Below are positions 56,374-64,000 of a stretch of DNA of 64,000 nucleotides, piece after piece (positions within the stretch are counted from its first letter, which is position 1; the number at the start of each line of letters is the position of its first letter). The stretch spans positions 17,246 to 81,245 of the forward strand of contig NZ_KE384564.1 of the NCBI RefSeq assembly GCF_000426745.1, read 5' to 3'. Under the pieces are notes generated by a model. It was not told the origin of the DNA and did not search any database. It saw nothing but the letters and a program-made list of their open reading frames with translations. This DNA comes from Veillonella montpellierensis DSM 17217 (GTDB taxonomy: Bacteria > Bacillota > Negativicutes > Veillonellales > Veillonellaceae). Position numbers and translations under genes: made by a program.

Positions 56374-56402
56374 ATCATAGCACGATATTTTTTATTAAGC
56401 AA
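56374..56402 (-). promoter_or_regulatory. Promoter of the ilv leader
   Basis: TTGCTT, a 17-base spacer and TATGAT on the minus strand. This places the transcript start about 35 bases before the leader ATG. An 8-bp hairpin (ATGGATAT / ATATCCAT, 56414-56439) lies just upstream. Confidence 0.7.
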
Positions 56403-56492
56403 CATAAATCAACATGGATATGTAAAAAAATATATCCATTAGTAATGTCACATATAATAATTTGTAATGCCATATAGCGTATTCGTATGGCA

Positions 56493-56580
56493 TTCATACA
56501 TCATGTATATCATAGGCTACTAGCAGTTTCAAGTCCGCTTATCTACGTAATCTTCATACATCACGTCTATCACAGGCTAC
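56493..56580. repeat. Two-copy 28-bp direct repeat, exact 60-bp period
   Basis: TTCATACATCATGTATAT...CATAGGCTAC at 56493-56520 recurs with three changes at 56553-56580. It lies in the spacer between the cupin gene and the ilv leader promoter. Confidence 0.8.
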
Positions 56581-56731
56581 ACTACAAGGAGCTAGAAGAA
56601 CCGTACTTTCAGTGCTTCATAAGCCTACCTATACGCCATCCAGTTCTACTTATTTTGTGCCATCCATAGGCACCTAGAAAGCTCCGCCTATGTTCCGTTA
56701 CCCTCTATCGACAATAAGGACTGCCATCCTA

Positions 56732-57175
56732 TCAAGAACTTTGTAAAAACTCACGTATTGCTGGATCCTTTTGTAATTCCTCTAGTTTTTCATCGGCCAC
56801 CACAGTCACTTTATCGCGATCAAGGTTCACTAAACATAAAAATCCTAAATAGTCACCTTGATTCGCGCGAAATTGATGCACTGTGCCACTAGGAATTTCA
56901 ATCATATCGCCCACCGCTACATCCACGATGTCGTGACCTAATAAGCATTGCCCCTTACCTCTAAATATCATTACCATATGTGTGTGTTCATGATACTCTA
57001 AGGTACTATACCCATGAGGCTTGACTTCAAAATAGCGAAACTGACAAGGAATATCAAAGGCCCCATCAAACAAGACCTGTCGTGTTACATCTTTAAAAGG
57101 ACTGCCATCTTGCTTATACACCAATAGATCTGTATCATGCCAAGTATAGGTTTGACTGTCAAACTTTTTAATCAT
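56732..57175 (-). CDS. Cupin-domain protein
   Basis: Small single-cupin protein of about 147-149 aa. The first cupin motif is LEYHEHTHMVMIFRGKGQCLLG, with two or three His and a Glu as probable metal ligands; the second is GDMIEIPSGTVHQFRA. The start is uncertain: the ATG at 57175 is 12 bases from AAAGGA, while a GTG at 57181 is better spaced. No signal peptide. Function cannot be told from the fold; it may bind a small ligand or metal. It is separate from the ilv leader by 330 bp. Confidence 0.8.
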   Translation of the reverse strand: MIKKFDSQTYTWHDTDLLVYKQDGSPFKDVTRQVLFDGAFDIPCQFRYFEVKPHGYSTLEYHEHTHMVMIFRGKGQCLLGHDIVDVAVGDMIEIPSGTVHQFRANQGDYLGFLCLVNLDRDKVTVVADEKLEELQKDPAIREFLQSS

Positions 57176-57335
57176 CGTCACTGTAATTCCTTTCTCCACA
57201 ACCCGATAGGTATGAAAGATACATCTACTTCTTAACGTGCCTATATACCTAGCAAACTCTCTCTATATAAAGAGTACCCTTTGTGATAGCCATTACGTTC
57301 ACGAAAGGCTCCACAAAAGGCACTAAGAACTTAGC

Positions 57336-57641
57336 TTATTTAAATAATTTTTTAATCGTTCCCAAAAATCCTGTATGATGGTGTACATGATTTGCTACAC
57401 CAGCTACTTCAAAACCAGTTGCCAAAATAGCATTGCTAATGGTTTCTACATTATTTTTTGTGGAATCATAGGTAATGGTTACTGTTTTTTCTGGTAAATC
57501 AACATGGGATGATACAACACCATCTAATCCAATCGTAGCACCTTCTACTGTTTCTTGACAGTTACCACACATCATACCAGGCACAGTAAATACTTTTGTT
57601 ACCATAGTACCATTTTCACCACAACCACATTCTTTACACAT
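57336..57641 (-). CDS. HMA-domain metal-binding protein (CopZ-like)
   Basis: Protein of 101 aa with one heavy-metal-associated domain. The ligand loop is PGMMCGNCQETVEGA (residues about 21-35), followed by the usual ferredoxin-like beta-alpha-beta fold. It adds a Cys-rich N-terminus (CKECGCG) and a His-rich C-terminal stretch (NHVHHHTGF), both rare in plain CopZ. It probably binds copper or another soft metal in the cytoplasm. No P-type ATPase is near; the only metal regulator in the window is at 11019. Confidence 0.85.
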   Translation of the reverse strand: MCKECGCGENGTMVTKVFTVPGMMCGNCQETVEGATIGLDGVVSSHVDLPEKTVTITYDSTKNNVETISNAILATGFEVAGVANHVHHHTGFLGTIKKLFK

Positions 57642-57928
57642 AGGATGACCTCCTTACTGACTATATATCTATCCGTCACACATTGTATACATCATAACCG
57701 CCACAAGTGAATTTATGTTCACCCATTGGTACATCTATAGTATACAACGATAGCAACACTTAGTCATTATATTTATCAAATTTTCCGTTCCCATATAGTA
57801 CCGATTCCTTCGCTACAACCTAGAGCTATTCAAGTTGTACCGCCAGCACTTGTGGCGCCCTAGTAAAGAACATTCCGACCTGCAATGCCAGGCCATTTTA
57901 GCGCATAGCTATAATAGGCTAGTACACA

Positions 57929-58180
57929 CTACGCATCTTTATGTTTATTATCGTTCACAGACCCAGAAGTCACGTCAATGGTTTCTTTCGCAGCATGAAC
58001 GACCTCTTGTACATCCTCTTTCGCTTCACGAATTGCTTTCTTTTCTGAACTCATAGCGCCTTTAAACTCACGAATACTCTTACCAATAGCGCGCCCCACT
58101 TCTGGTAATTTGCCTGGTCCAAAAATAATCAAGGCAATGACTAAAATAACAATTAATTCTGGAGTTCCAATACCAAACAT
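57929..58180 (-). CDS. tatA: Twin-arginine translocase TatA/TatE
   Basis: Protein of 83 aa. It has a short N-terminal transmembrane helix (about residues 5-22, [17 protein letters not shown]), the hinge [14 protein letters not shown], and an amphipathic helix then a charged tail. It forms the pore or membrane-weakening patches of the Tat system for folded, cofactor-bearing proteins. tatC is not in the window. The flavoprotein of a type E SQR can be a Tat substrate, but its N-terminus is not visible. Confidence 0.93.
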   Translation of the reverse strand: MFGIGTPELIVILVIALIIFGPGKLPEVGRAIGKSIREFKGAMSSEKKAIREAKEDVQEVVHAAKETIDVTSGSVNDNKHKDA

Positions 58181-58265
58181 AATCTATCTCCTTTATCATA
58201 GTATTTGACTATTACGCATCTATCATCCTAGGACTAAGTACAGATTGCTGTTACCGATTAGTCCA

Positions 58266-59024
58266 TCACCGGTTTTTAACCTGATAAGCCTCTTGGTCTA
58301 CAAACCAATCAATAGGTACCTGTGAAAGAACCGCCCCAGGCAACACATGCCCAATGCGTTCTCGCCATGGTGAGTCTTCATAATCAAGCCGCTGCTGCAA
58401 CACTTTTGCTAAGGCAGCTCGCTTCGCATCACCTACGACGGTATACCACACATGCCGCGCTTGTGAAAGAAATGAAAATGTCATCGTCACACGATCCCAA
58501 ACGTTTCCATCTTCCACCGCTACCACATAGCGCCCATCTTCCTGTAGTGCTAACGACCGAGGAAACAATCCGGCCGTATGTCCATCTTGGCCAAGTCCTA
58601 AAATCGCCAAGTCTACGCCTCTTTTATCGCGAGCGCGCAAAATCGTTTTTACTTCTTTATCATATTCATCCGCTGCATTTCGTACCGTTCCCTTATCTGT
58701 ATGAATTGGGAAAAAGTGCGATGCCCCACACATATTAGAAAACAGCCTTTTTTTAGCTCGATAGAAATGATTATCTGGATCAGACTGTGAAATAAATCGT
58801 TCGTCTGTCCACAAGAAAAACGTACGTTCCCAATCGATTCGATCAATATAGACTGGCGTGTTTAATAATTCAAATAAGCGATTAGGAATCGTACCGCCCG
58901 TAATCGCCACTATGCATGAACCAGTTTCACAAATACTACGCGCCACAAAATCAACGAACGCATCGGCTACAGCCGTTGCCACTTCATCTGGCGTTATGAA
59001 ACTATGCATCACATCCTGTGCCAC
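58266..59024 (-). CDS. pgl: 6-phosphogluconolactonase
   Basis: Hydrolyses 6-phosphogluconolactone in the oxidative pentose phosphate pathway. It has 252 aa. CIVAITGGTIPNRLFELL at the N-terminus, FLWTDERFISQSDPDNHF and LAILGLGQDGHTAGLFPRS are the family signatures and form the phosphate- and lactone-binding site. No zwf or gnd gene is adjacent. The gene is followed by tatA and lies 139 bp after leuB. Confidence 0.93.
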   Translation of the reverse strand: MAQDVMHSFITPDEVATAVADAFVDFVARSICETGSCIVAITGGTIPNRLFELLNTPVYIDRIDWERTFFLWTDERFISQSDPDNHFYRAKKRLFSNMCGASHFFPIHTDKGTVRNAADEYDKEVKTILRARDKRGVDLAILGLGQDGHTAGLFPRSLALQEDGRYVVAVEDGNVWDRVTMTFSFLSQARHVWYTVVGDAKRAALAKVLQQRLDYEDSPWRERIGHVLPGAVLSQVPIDWFVDQEAYQVKNR

Positions 59025-59163
59025 AATGATAAGCCTCCTTCATCTTACGATAGGATTGTCATTAGACTACCTATCATTCGATTATACACTGATTAAACAT
59101 AGTTGTGCAAGAAGGAGGCTATGAGATTTATATATTCCTTGTATTTAAAAAAATAATGACCTA

Positions 59164-60246
59164 CTATCCATCTAATCGTTCTATAACGGCTTGCGCCATG
59201 GCGTGGCATTTTACTGGTCTATCATCGCCACGAGCAATATCCCTTGTGCGATAGCCGTCAGTTAATGCACGGCTTACGGCATGTTCAATAGAATCGGCTA
59301 CGTTAGGGCAATCAAGAGCGTACCGACACATCATAGCCGCTGCCAAGATTGTACCGAGTGGATTGGCTATATCTTTACCCATTATATCGGGTGCCGATCC
59401 ATGAATAGGCTCAAACAAAGGCGTTCCTGTCCCAATCGATGCTGATGGCAATAATCCGATAGAGCCAGACACTACAGCCCCTTCATCGCTCAAAATGTCG
59501 CCGAACAAATTGGTTGTTACCATCACATCAAACTGACCTGGATTCACCACAATTTGTTGCGCCGCATTATCTACATACAAATAGTCAAAGGTCACATCCT
59601 TCGCTTGTGCTGCTTTTTCTTGGGCAATCCGTCGCCATAAGCGTGACGATGCTAACACATTTGCTTTATCCACAGAAGCCACTTTTCCATGGCGCTTGCG
59701 GGCCATATCAATAGCCACATCCATAATTCTTTCAATTTCCATGCGACTATAGGTTTCCTTATCCCACGCTACTTCTTCAGCGCCAGTGCCCGATGCTTCT
59801 GATCGTTCACCAAAGTAAATGCCCCCTGTCAGTTCACGAACAATCATAAAGTCTACCGCTTCTACCCATTCTTGTTTTAGAGGAGATTGCTCACGAAGAG
59901 CTGGAAAAATCTTAACGGGCCGTAAATTGCAAAATAGTCCAAGCGCCTTACGTAACCCTAATATGGCTTTTTCTGGGCGTATAGCTGGATCTACATGATC
60001 CCATTTAGGGCCACCTACGGCGCCTAATAATACGGCATCCGCCTTTTGGCAAGCAGTAATAGTATCCTCTGTCAAAGGTACGCCATAGGCATCGATAGAG
60101 GCGCCTCCTGCCTCTTTTACAATCCATTCTACCGATATATTCGCCTTAGCAAAAGCTACATCACATACACATCGAGTCACATCGATAATTTCCGCGCCAA
60201 TGCCATCACCGGGAATCAGCACAATCTGTCGTGTTTTCTTAGTCAT
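59164..60246 (-). CDS. leuB: 3-isopropylmalate dehydrogenase
   Basis: Oxidative decarboxylation to 2-oxoisocaproate precursor in leucine synthesis, NAD+ and Mg2+. It has 360 aa. IPGDGIGAEI, LGAVGGPKWDHVD, LRKALGLFCNLRPVKIFP and RELTGGIYFGER are substrate-site motifs. NLFGDILSDEGAVVSGSIGLLPSAS holds metal-binding aspartates, and EPIHGSAPDIMGKDIANP follows. It is last in leuACDB. The 202-bp spacer before it carries a degenerate tandem array. Confidence 0.97.
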   Translation of the reverse strand: MTKKTRQIVLIPGDGIGAEIIDVTRCVCDVAFAKANISVEWIVKEAGGASIDAYGVPLTEDTITACQKADAVLLGAVGGPKWDHVDPAIRPEKAILGLRKALGLFCNLRPVKIFPALREQSPLKQEWVEAVDFMIVRELTGGIYFGERSEASGTGAEEVAWDKETYSRMEIERIMDVAIDMARKRHGKVASVDKANVLASSRLWRRIAQEKAAQAKDVTFDYLYVDNAAQQIVVNPGQFDVMVTTNLFGDILSDEGAVVSGSIGLLPSASIGTGTPLFEPIHGSAPDIMGKDIANPLGTILAAAMMCRYALDCPNVADSIEHAVSRALTDGYRTRDIARGDDRPVKCHAMAQAVIERLDG

Positions 60247-60268
60247 ACTCTATCCTCTACCTTCCATG

Positions 60269-60441
60269 GGTATCTCAAAACTCTTCTTTCTGTCTATGGC
60301 AGAATTCTTCTTTCTGTTTCAAAATTCTTCTCGGTCTATCTCAAAAGCTTCTATCTCATCTATCGGGGTAAACTTCTTTTAGGTTTATCATAAAAAGCTT
60401 CGTATCCTATCGATTAGGAATCGTCGTTTTCTATCAATCAT
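60269..60441. repeat. Degenerate tandem array, about 24-bp period
   Basis: Seven or eight units of about 18-26 bp, with a loose core TCTATCTCAAAAxTTCTTCT, fill the spacer between leuD and leuB. Unit starts are near 60269, 60293, 60317, 60335, 60359, 60384, 60410 and 60431. The copies are diverged; the period is judged by eye. Confidence 0.6.
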
Positions 60442-60448
60442 GAATCTT

Positions 60449-60943
60449 CTAAGACTGACGTTGTTTCGCAAAATTAACGAGTCCCCCTGCTTTAGCAATC
60501 TCTTGAATAAACGGTGGCAGCGCTGTCCCCTTATAGGTTTCTCCCGTTGTCAAATTATAGACAATCCCTTTCGTCATATCGATACCGATGGCGTGATCCG
60601 CCTGAATACGCTCCACCTGATCGCCGATTTCAATGACCGGCAATCCAATATTAATGGCATTGCGAAAGAAAATCCGTGCAAAGCTATGCGCCACAATAAC
60701 GGGCACCCCTTTTTCTTTGATGACGCCTGGTGCATGTTCTCGTGACGATCCACAACCAAAATTCTTACCAGCCACCATAATATCACCAGCTTTGACATGC
60801 TTCGCAAAGGTAGTATCAATGTCTTCCATGGCATGGTTTGCCAATTCTTTCCAATCTGCAATCGCCAAATAGCGTGCAGGGATAATCACATCCGTATCGA
60901 CATTATCCCCATAGCGCCATATTTTTTCACTTCTAAAGTCCAT
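60449..60943 (-). CDS. leuD: 3-isopropylmalate dehydratase small subunit
   Basis: Swivelling domain subunit of isopropylmalate isomerase, 164 aa, the short archaeal/Firmicute-type LeuD. IWRYGDNVDTDVIIPARYL at the N-terminus, GKNFGCGSSREHAPGVIK (substrate Ser/Arg) and IVAHSFARIFFRNAINIGLPVIE are diagnostic. It lies 72 bp after leuC and works with it. Confidence 0.95.
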   Translation of the reverse strand: MDFRSEKIWRYGDNVDTDVIIPARYLAIADWKELANHAMEDIDTTFAKHVKAGDIMVAGKNFGCGSSREHAPGVIKEKGVPVIVAHSFARIFFRNAINIGLPVIEIGDQVERIQADHAIGIDMTKGIVYNLTTGETYKGTALPPFIQEIAKAGGLVNFAKQRQS

Positions 60944-61015
60944 CTATCGTTCCTCATACTTTCATCAACAACGCATTCATACTCGATTCACCCAGATAAT
61001 CACTAGCATGCTAAC

Positions 61016-62278
61016 CTACATAATATCATCGGGTCCAGCAAGTCGGCCTAACACAGCACTAGCCGCCGCCACATAGGGACTGGCCAAGTAGATTTCGCTA
61101 TCCACAGGCCCCATACGACCAATAAAATTACGATTCGTAGTAGATACGGTCTTTTCACCAGACGCCATAATCCCCATATAACCGCCTAAGCAAGGTCCAC
61201 AAGTAGGCGTACTGATGACACACCCGGCTGCTAAAAACACATCGAATAGGCCCGTATGCATGGCTTGTTCATAAATTTCTTGCGACCCAGGGATCACAAT
61301 GCATCGCGTAAAATCGGCTACTTTTCGTCCTTTTAAAATCGACGCCGCTTGCACCAAATCATCATAGCGCCCATTTGTACAGGATCCGATAATGACTTGA
61401 TCAATCGAGATGTCATCTGCCACTTCCGTAATATAGTGCGTATTTTCTGGTAAATGAGGGAATGCCACCACCGGTTGTAATGATGCTAAATCGATGGTAA
61501 TGACCTCCGCATATACCGCATCGCTATCGGCATTCGTAGGAATGATGTCATATTGGTAGCGATCTTTTACATAGGCCTCAGTAATTGCATCGTAAGGGAA
61601 TACACCACATTTAGCGCCCGCTTCAATAGCCATATTGCAAATGGTAAAGCGATCCGTCATCGACAAATGTACGAGTCCATCACCAGCAAATTCTAACGCT
61701 TTATACCTCGCTCCATCGACGCCAATACGACCAATTAACGCAAGAATAATATCTTTCCCCGTAATCCATTTCGCCGGTTTACCTGTCAACCGTACTTGTA
61801 TCGTTTCCGGTACTTTAAACCACGTCTTACCTTCCGCCATGGCGACCCCCGCATCCGTCGACCCTACGCCGGTAGAAAAGGCATTCACTGCCCCATACGT
61901 ACACGTATGCGAATCGGCACCAATCATCATAAACCCAGGTCCTACCAATCCATTATCTGGTAAAATAACATGCTCAATGCCGACACGGCCGCTTTCAAAA
62001 TAAGAGGTAATCTGTTCCTTTCTAGCAAAATCGCGCATAATCTTGGCTTGCTCTGCCGATTTAATATCCTTATTCGGCGTAAAATGATCGGGCACCAAGT
62101 AGATGCGATGGCGGTCAAACACCGGCTTATCAATCTTTTTAAATTCTTTTAAGGCCGGTGGAAACGTGATGTCATTCATCAGCACCGCATCGAGTTTACA
62201 TTCGATAATCTGCCCTGGTCTCACCGATACAAGACCTGCATGGCGCGCCATATTTTTTTCTGTAATCGTCATTCCCAT
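61016..62278 (-). CDS. leuC: 3-isopropylmalate dehydratase large subunit
   Basis: Aconitase-family catalytic subunit of 420 aa, matching the short LeuD. The [4Fe-4S] cysteines are in IIGSCTNGRYDDL (first) and CGPCLGGYMG (CxxC). MIGADSHTCTYGAVNAFSTGVGSTD carries the substrate His. NRNFIGRMGPVDSEIYLASPYVAAASA closes it. AGGGGG lies upstream of the ATG. It follows leuA after 1 bp. Confidence 0.97.
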   Translation of the reverse strand: MGMTITEKNMARHAGLVSVRPGQIIECKLDAVLMNDITFPPALKEFKKIDKPVFDRHRIYLVPDHFTPNKDIKSAEQAKIMRDFARKEQITSYFESGRVGIEHVILPDNGLVGPGFMMIGADSHTCTYGAVNAFSTGVGSTDAGVAMAEGKTWFKVPETIQVRLTGKPAKWITGKDIILALIGRIGVDGARYKALEFAGDGLVHLSMTDRFTICNMAIEAGAKCGVFPYDAITEAYVKDRYQYDIIPTNADSDAVYAEVITIDLASLQPVVAFPHLPENTHYITEVADDISIDQVIIGSCTNGRYDDLVQAASILKGRKVADFTRCIVIPGSQEIYEQAMHTGLFDVFLAAGCVISTPTCGPCLGGYMGIMASGEKTVSTTNRNFIGRMGPVDSEIYLASPYVAAASAVLGRLAGPDDIM

Positions 62279-62279
62279 A

Positions 62280-63812
62280 CTAGTGTGCCCCCTCTTCTAA
62301 CTCTTTCGTCAAGTATATAGAATTTACCGCATTAATATAGGCATTCACACTGGATGTAATAATATCCGTACTCACGCCACGACCGTGATATAATACGCCT
62401 TCATGTTCCACTTTTACAATCGCTTCCCCCAAGGCATCCTTACCAGCCGTCAACGCTCTAATGTGGTAATCTTTCAAACTAACAGGAATCCCGATGGCTC
62501 GTTCCACTGCCTTAAGGGATGCGTCCACAGGGCCATCACCGACAGCAGCGTCCTCTGAAAGTCCCGTTGGCGTATGCAAGCGAATGTCTGCATAGGCGTA
62601 GCCACTTTCATTCGAATGGTAGTGATGATGCACCACCGTAATCGCCTTGTGGTAATCCAACGTATCCATAACGAGGGCCATCACGTCTTCATCGTAAATA
62701 TGTTTTTTCCGATCTGCCAATTCTTTAAACTTGGTAAATAGCATATTTATTTTTTCTTCGCTCAAGGTAAATCCCAATTGAGATACATGGTCTTCGAAGG
62801 CGTGTCGCCCCGAATGTTTCCCTAGCACGATATTCGTTTCTCCAGCACCTACCGATTCAGGTGTCATAATTTCATAGGTTCCTGGATGACTCAACACGCC
62901 ATGTTGATGAATGCCCGATTCATGGGCAAAGGCATTGGCCCCCACGATGGCCTTATTCGGTGCCACGGCGACGCCCGTTAATTTAGCCACAATCTTACTC
63001 ACCCGTGTCAATTGTTTTGTATTAATGGGAATCTTGAAATCTCCGTAACAATCCTTTCGTGTAATGAGCGCCATCGTTACCTCTTCCACGCTCACATTGC
63101 CAGCCCGTTCGCCAAGGCCATTCACCGTACACTCCACTTGCCGTGCTCCTGCCTCAATAGCTGCCAGCGTATTCGCATTGGCGAGGCCTAAATCATCATG
63201 GCAATGCACTGAAATAATCGCTTTTTCAATGCCCTTAACATGATCTTTGATGTACGTAATGATGTTTCCAAACTCAATCGGCGTCATATAGCCTACCGTA
63301 TCGGGTACATTGAGTATCGTAGCGCCGCCTTCAATCGCCACTTCAAACACGCGGCATAGAAAATCGAGATCCGTCCGTGATGCATCTTCGGCAGAGAATT
63401 CAATTTCATCAAATTTGCCCGCCGCAAAGGCCAAACACTCTTTTACCCGATCCAAACAAGCCTCTTTTGTCATTTTCAACTTATACTCCAAATGGATATC
63501 ACTGGTGGCGATAAATGTATGCAATCGGCTCCGCTTAGCCCCTTGTAAAGCACGGGCCACTTGTTGAATATCCTCCGTGTTGCAACGAGCTAGGCCACAA
63601 ATCGTAGCGCCCGTCACTTGTTCTGCAATCGTTTTAACCGCTTCAAAATCACCCGGCGACGCTGCTGGAAAACCCGCTTCAATCACATCGATGCCCAACT
63701 TTGCCAAATTCTGCGCAATTTCAACTTTTTCCGGCGTTTGCAACGATACACCCGGTGTTTGCTCCCCATCACGAAGTGTGGTATCAAAAAAATAAATGCG
63801 TTCTCCGTTCAT
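62280..63812 (-). CDS. leuA: 2-isopropylmalate synthase
   Basis: First step of leucine synthesis: acetyl-CoA + 2-oxoisovalerate. It has 510 aa. The start at ATG 63812 has GGAGGG 7 bases upstream. The HMGL-like barrel has FFDTTLRDGEQTPGVSL (catalytic Arg, metal Asp), SVHCHDDLGLANANTLAA (metal His pair) and CTVNGLGERAGN. The C-terminal LeuA allosteric domain (from about residue 390) gives leucine feedback. The operon leuACDB starts here. A strong terminator about 130 bp upstream may act as an attenuator. Confidence 0.97.
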   Translation of the reverse strand: MNGERIYFFDTTLRDGEQTPGVSLQTPEKVEIAQNLAKLGIDVIEAGFPAASPGDFEAVKTIAEQVTGATICGLARCNTEDIQQVARALQGAKRSRLHTFIATSDIHLEYKLKMTKEACLDRVKECLAFAAGKFDEIEFSAEDASRTDLDFLCRVFEVAIEGGATILNVPDTVGYMTPIEFGNIITYIKDHVKGIEKAIISVHCHDDLGLANANTLAAIEAGARQVECTVNGLGERAGNVSVEEVTMALITRKDCYGDFKIPINTKQLTRVSKIVAKLTGVAVAPNKAIVGANAFAHESGIHQHGVLSHPGTYEIMTPESVGAGETNIVLGKHSGRHAFEDHVSQLGFTLSEEKINMLFTKFKELADRKKHIYDEDVMALVMDTLDYHKAITVVHHHYHSNESGYAYADIRLHTPTGLSEDAAVGDGPVDASLKAVERAIGIPVSLKDYHIRALTAGKDALGEAIVKVEHEGVLYHGRGVSTDIITSSVNAYINAVNSIYLTKELEEGAH

Positions 63813-63896
63813 CTCTGTTCCCTCCATCGCTATCATTTCTACATACTACCTGTTATGACTAGATTCGAAACCATCGCCTACTTGGATACCCAATCG

Positions 63897-63922
63897 CCTA
63901 TGGCGAATCCACATGCCATAGG
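63897..63922. promoter_or_regulatory. Hairpin in the leuA leader
   Basis: CCTATGGC and GCCATAGG form a perfect 8-bp stem with a 10-base loop in the segment between the upstream terminator and leuA. Role unknown. Confidence 0.4.
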
Positions 63923-63943
63923 TCACAACTCATGTAGCTCCTA

Positions 63944-63982
63944 TAAAAAAACCCCAGACGAATACATCGTATCGTCCAGGGG
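63944..63982 (-). terminator. Terminator or attenuator upstream of leuA
   Basis: On the minus strand CCCCTGGACGA pairs with TCGTCTGGGG (one bulged base), followed by TTTTTTTAT. It ends about 130 bp before leuA. It could end an upstream gene outside the window, or be the terminator of a leucine-responsive leader; the 5' part is not visible. Confidence 0.75.
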
Positions 63983-64000
63983 CGTCATAAGTATATATCA

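Noticed and set aside
56036-56732. T-box leader for ilvD
   Set aside because: I see no T-box consensus near the terminator; the leader-ORF attenuator explains the structure better.

Overview
The window reads as chromosomal DNA of a Negativicute, most likely Veillonella or a close relative. This is an inference: no rRNA or species marker is present. The reasons are a moderately AT-rich genome, Gram-positive-type division genes (pgeF, yggS, sepF, ylmH, divIVA), a quinone-linked succinate dehydrogenase/fumarate reductase of the CCG-domain (type E) kind, a tetrapyrrole cluster with a fused cobA-hemD, and citrate lyase genes. Most genes lie on the minus strand. There is no prophage, CRISPR array, rRNA or tRNA.

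Layout. 1-3162 (+): the three-gene type E succinate:quinone oxidoreductase, its flavoprotein cut by the window edge. 3163-3860: spacer with a decayed transposon end. 3861-8655 (-): potE, argH, argG, with a convincing argG promoter/operator. 8906-9845: gene-free. 9846-10907 (-): transglycosylase. 11019-12158 (+): csoR-like regulator and dapF. 12228-12462: a second decayed transposon end. 12865-18779 (-): citrate locus, citT-type transporter, citD, citE, citF and a CitMHS transporter, preceded by a LysR gene, pyk and dnaE. 25428-31153 (-): metallopeptidase, typA, murB, ylbF, trmL, moaC. 31344-32519: UPF0173 hydrolase (+) and an XRE regulator (-). 32883-39521 (-): tetrapyrrole operon. 39593-45835 (-): divIVA/ylm-type operon. 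46508-47230 (-): exported DUF4198 protein with a Fur-box-like site. 47933-56026 (-): ilvC, ABC ATPase, ilvN, ilvB, ilvA, ilvD. 56732-59024 (-): cupin, HMA protein, tatA, pgl. 59164-63812 (-): leuB, leuD, leuC, leuA.

How the genes fit together. ilv and leu supply branched-chain amino acids, and argG/argH arginine. The tetrapyrrole operon makes uroporphyrinogen III and carries CobA and precorrin-2 dehydrogenase, which points to siroheme and cobalamin. The citrate locus pairs two unrelated transporters with lyase subunits.

The strongest unexplained signals are: (1) a probable transcription attenuator before ilvD, with a 53-codon leader ORF packed with Ile/Val/Leu codons, an intrinsic terminator, and an 11-bp perfect antiterminator complement inside the leader ORF; (2) a CitD that lacks the serine that normally carries the citrate lyase prosthetic group; (3) unrelated direct repeats with a common 57-60 bp period in four intergenic spacers of the ilv region, plus two arrays of about 24-bp period; (4) a 17-copy perfect TTAC microsatellite; (5) an exported protein with a predicted N-terminal histidine under a Fur-box-like site.
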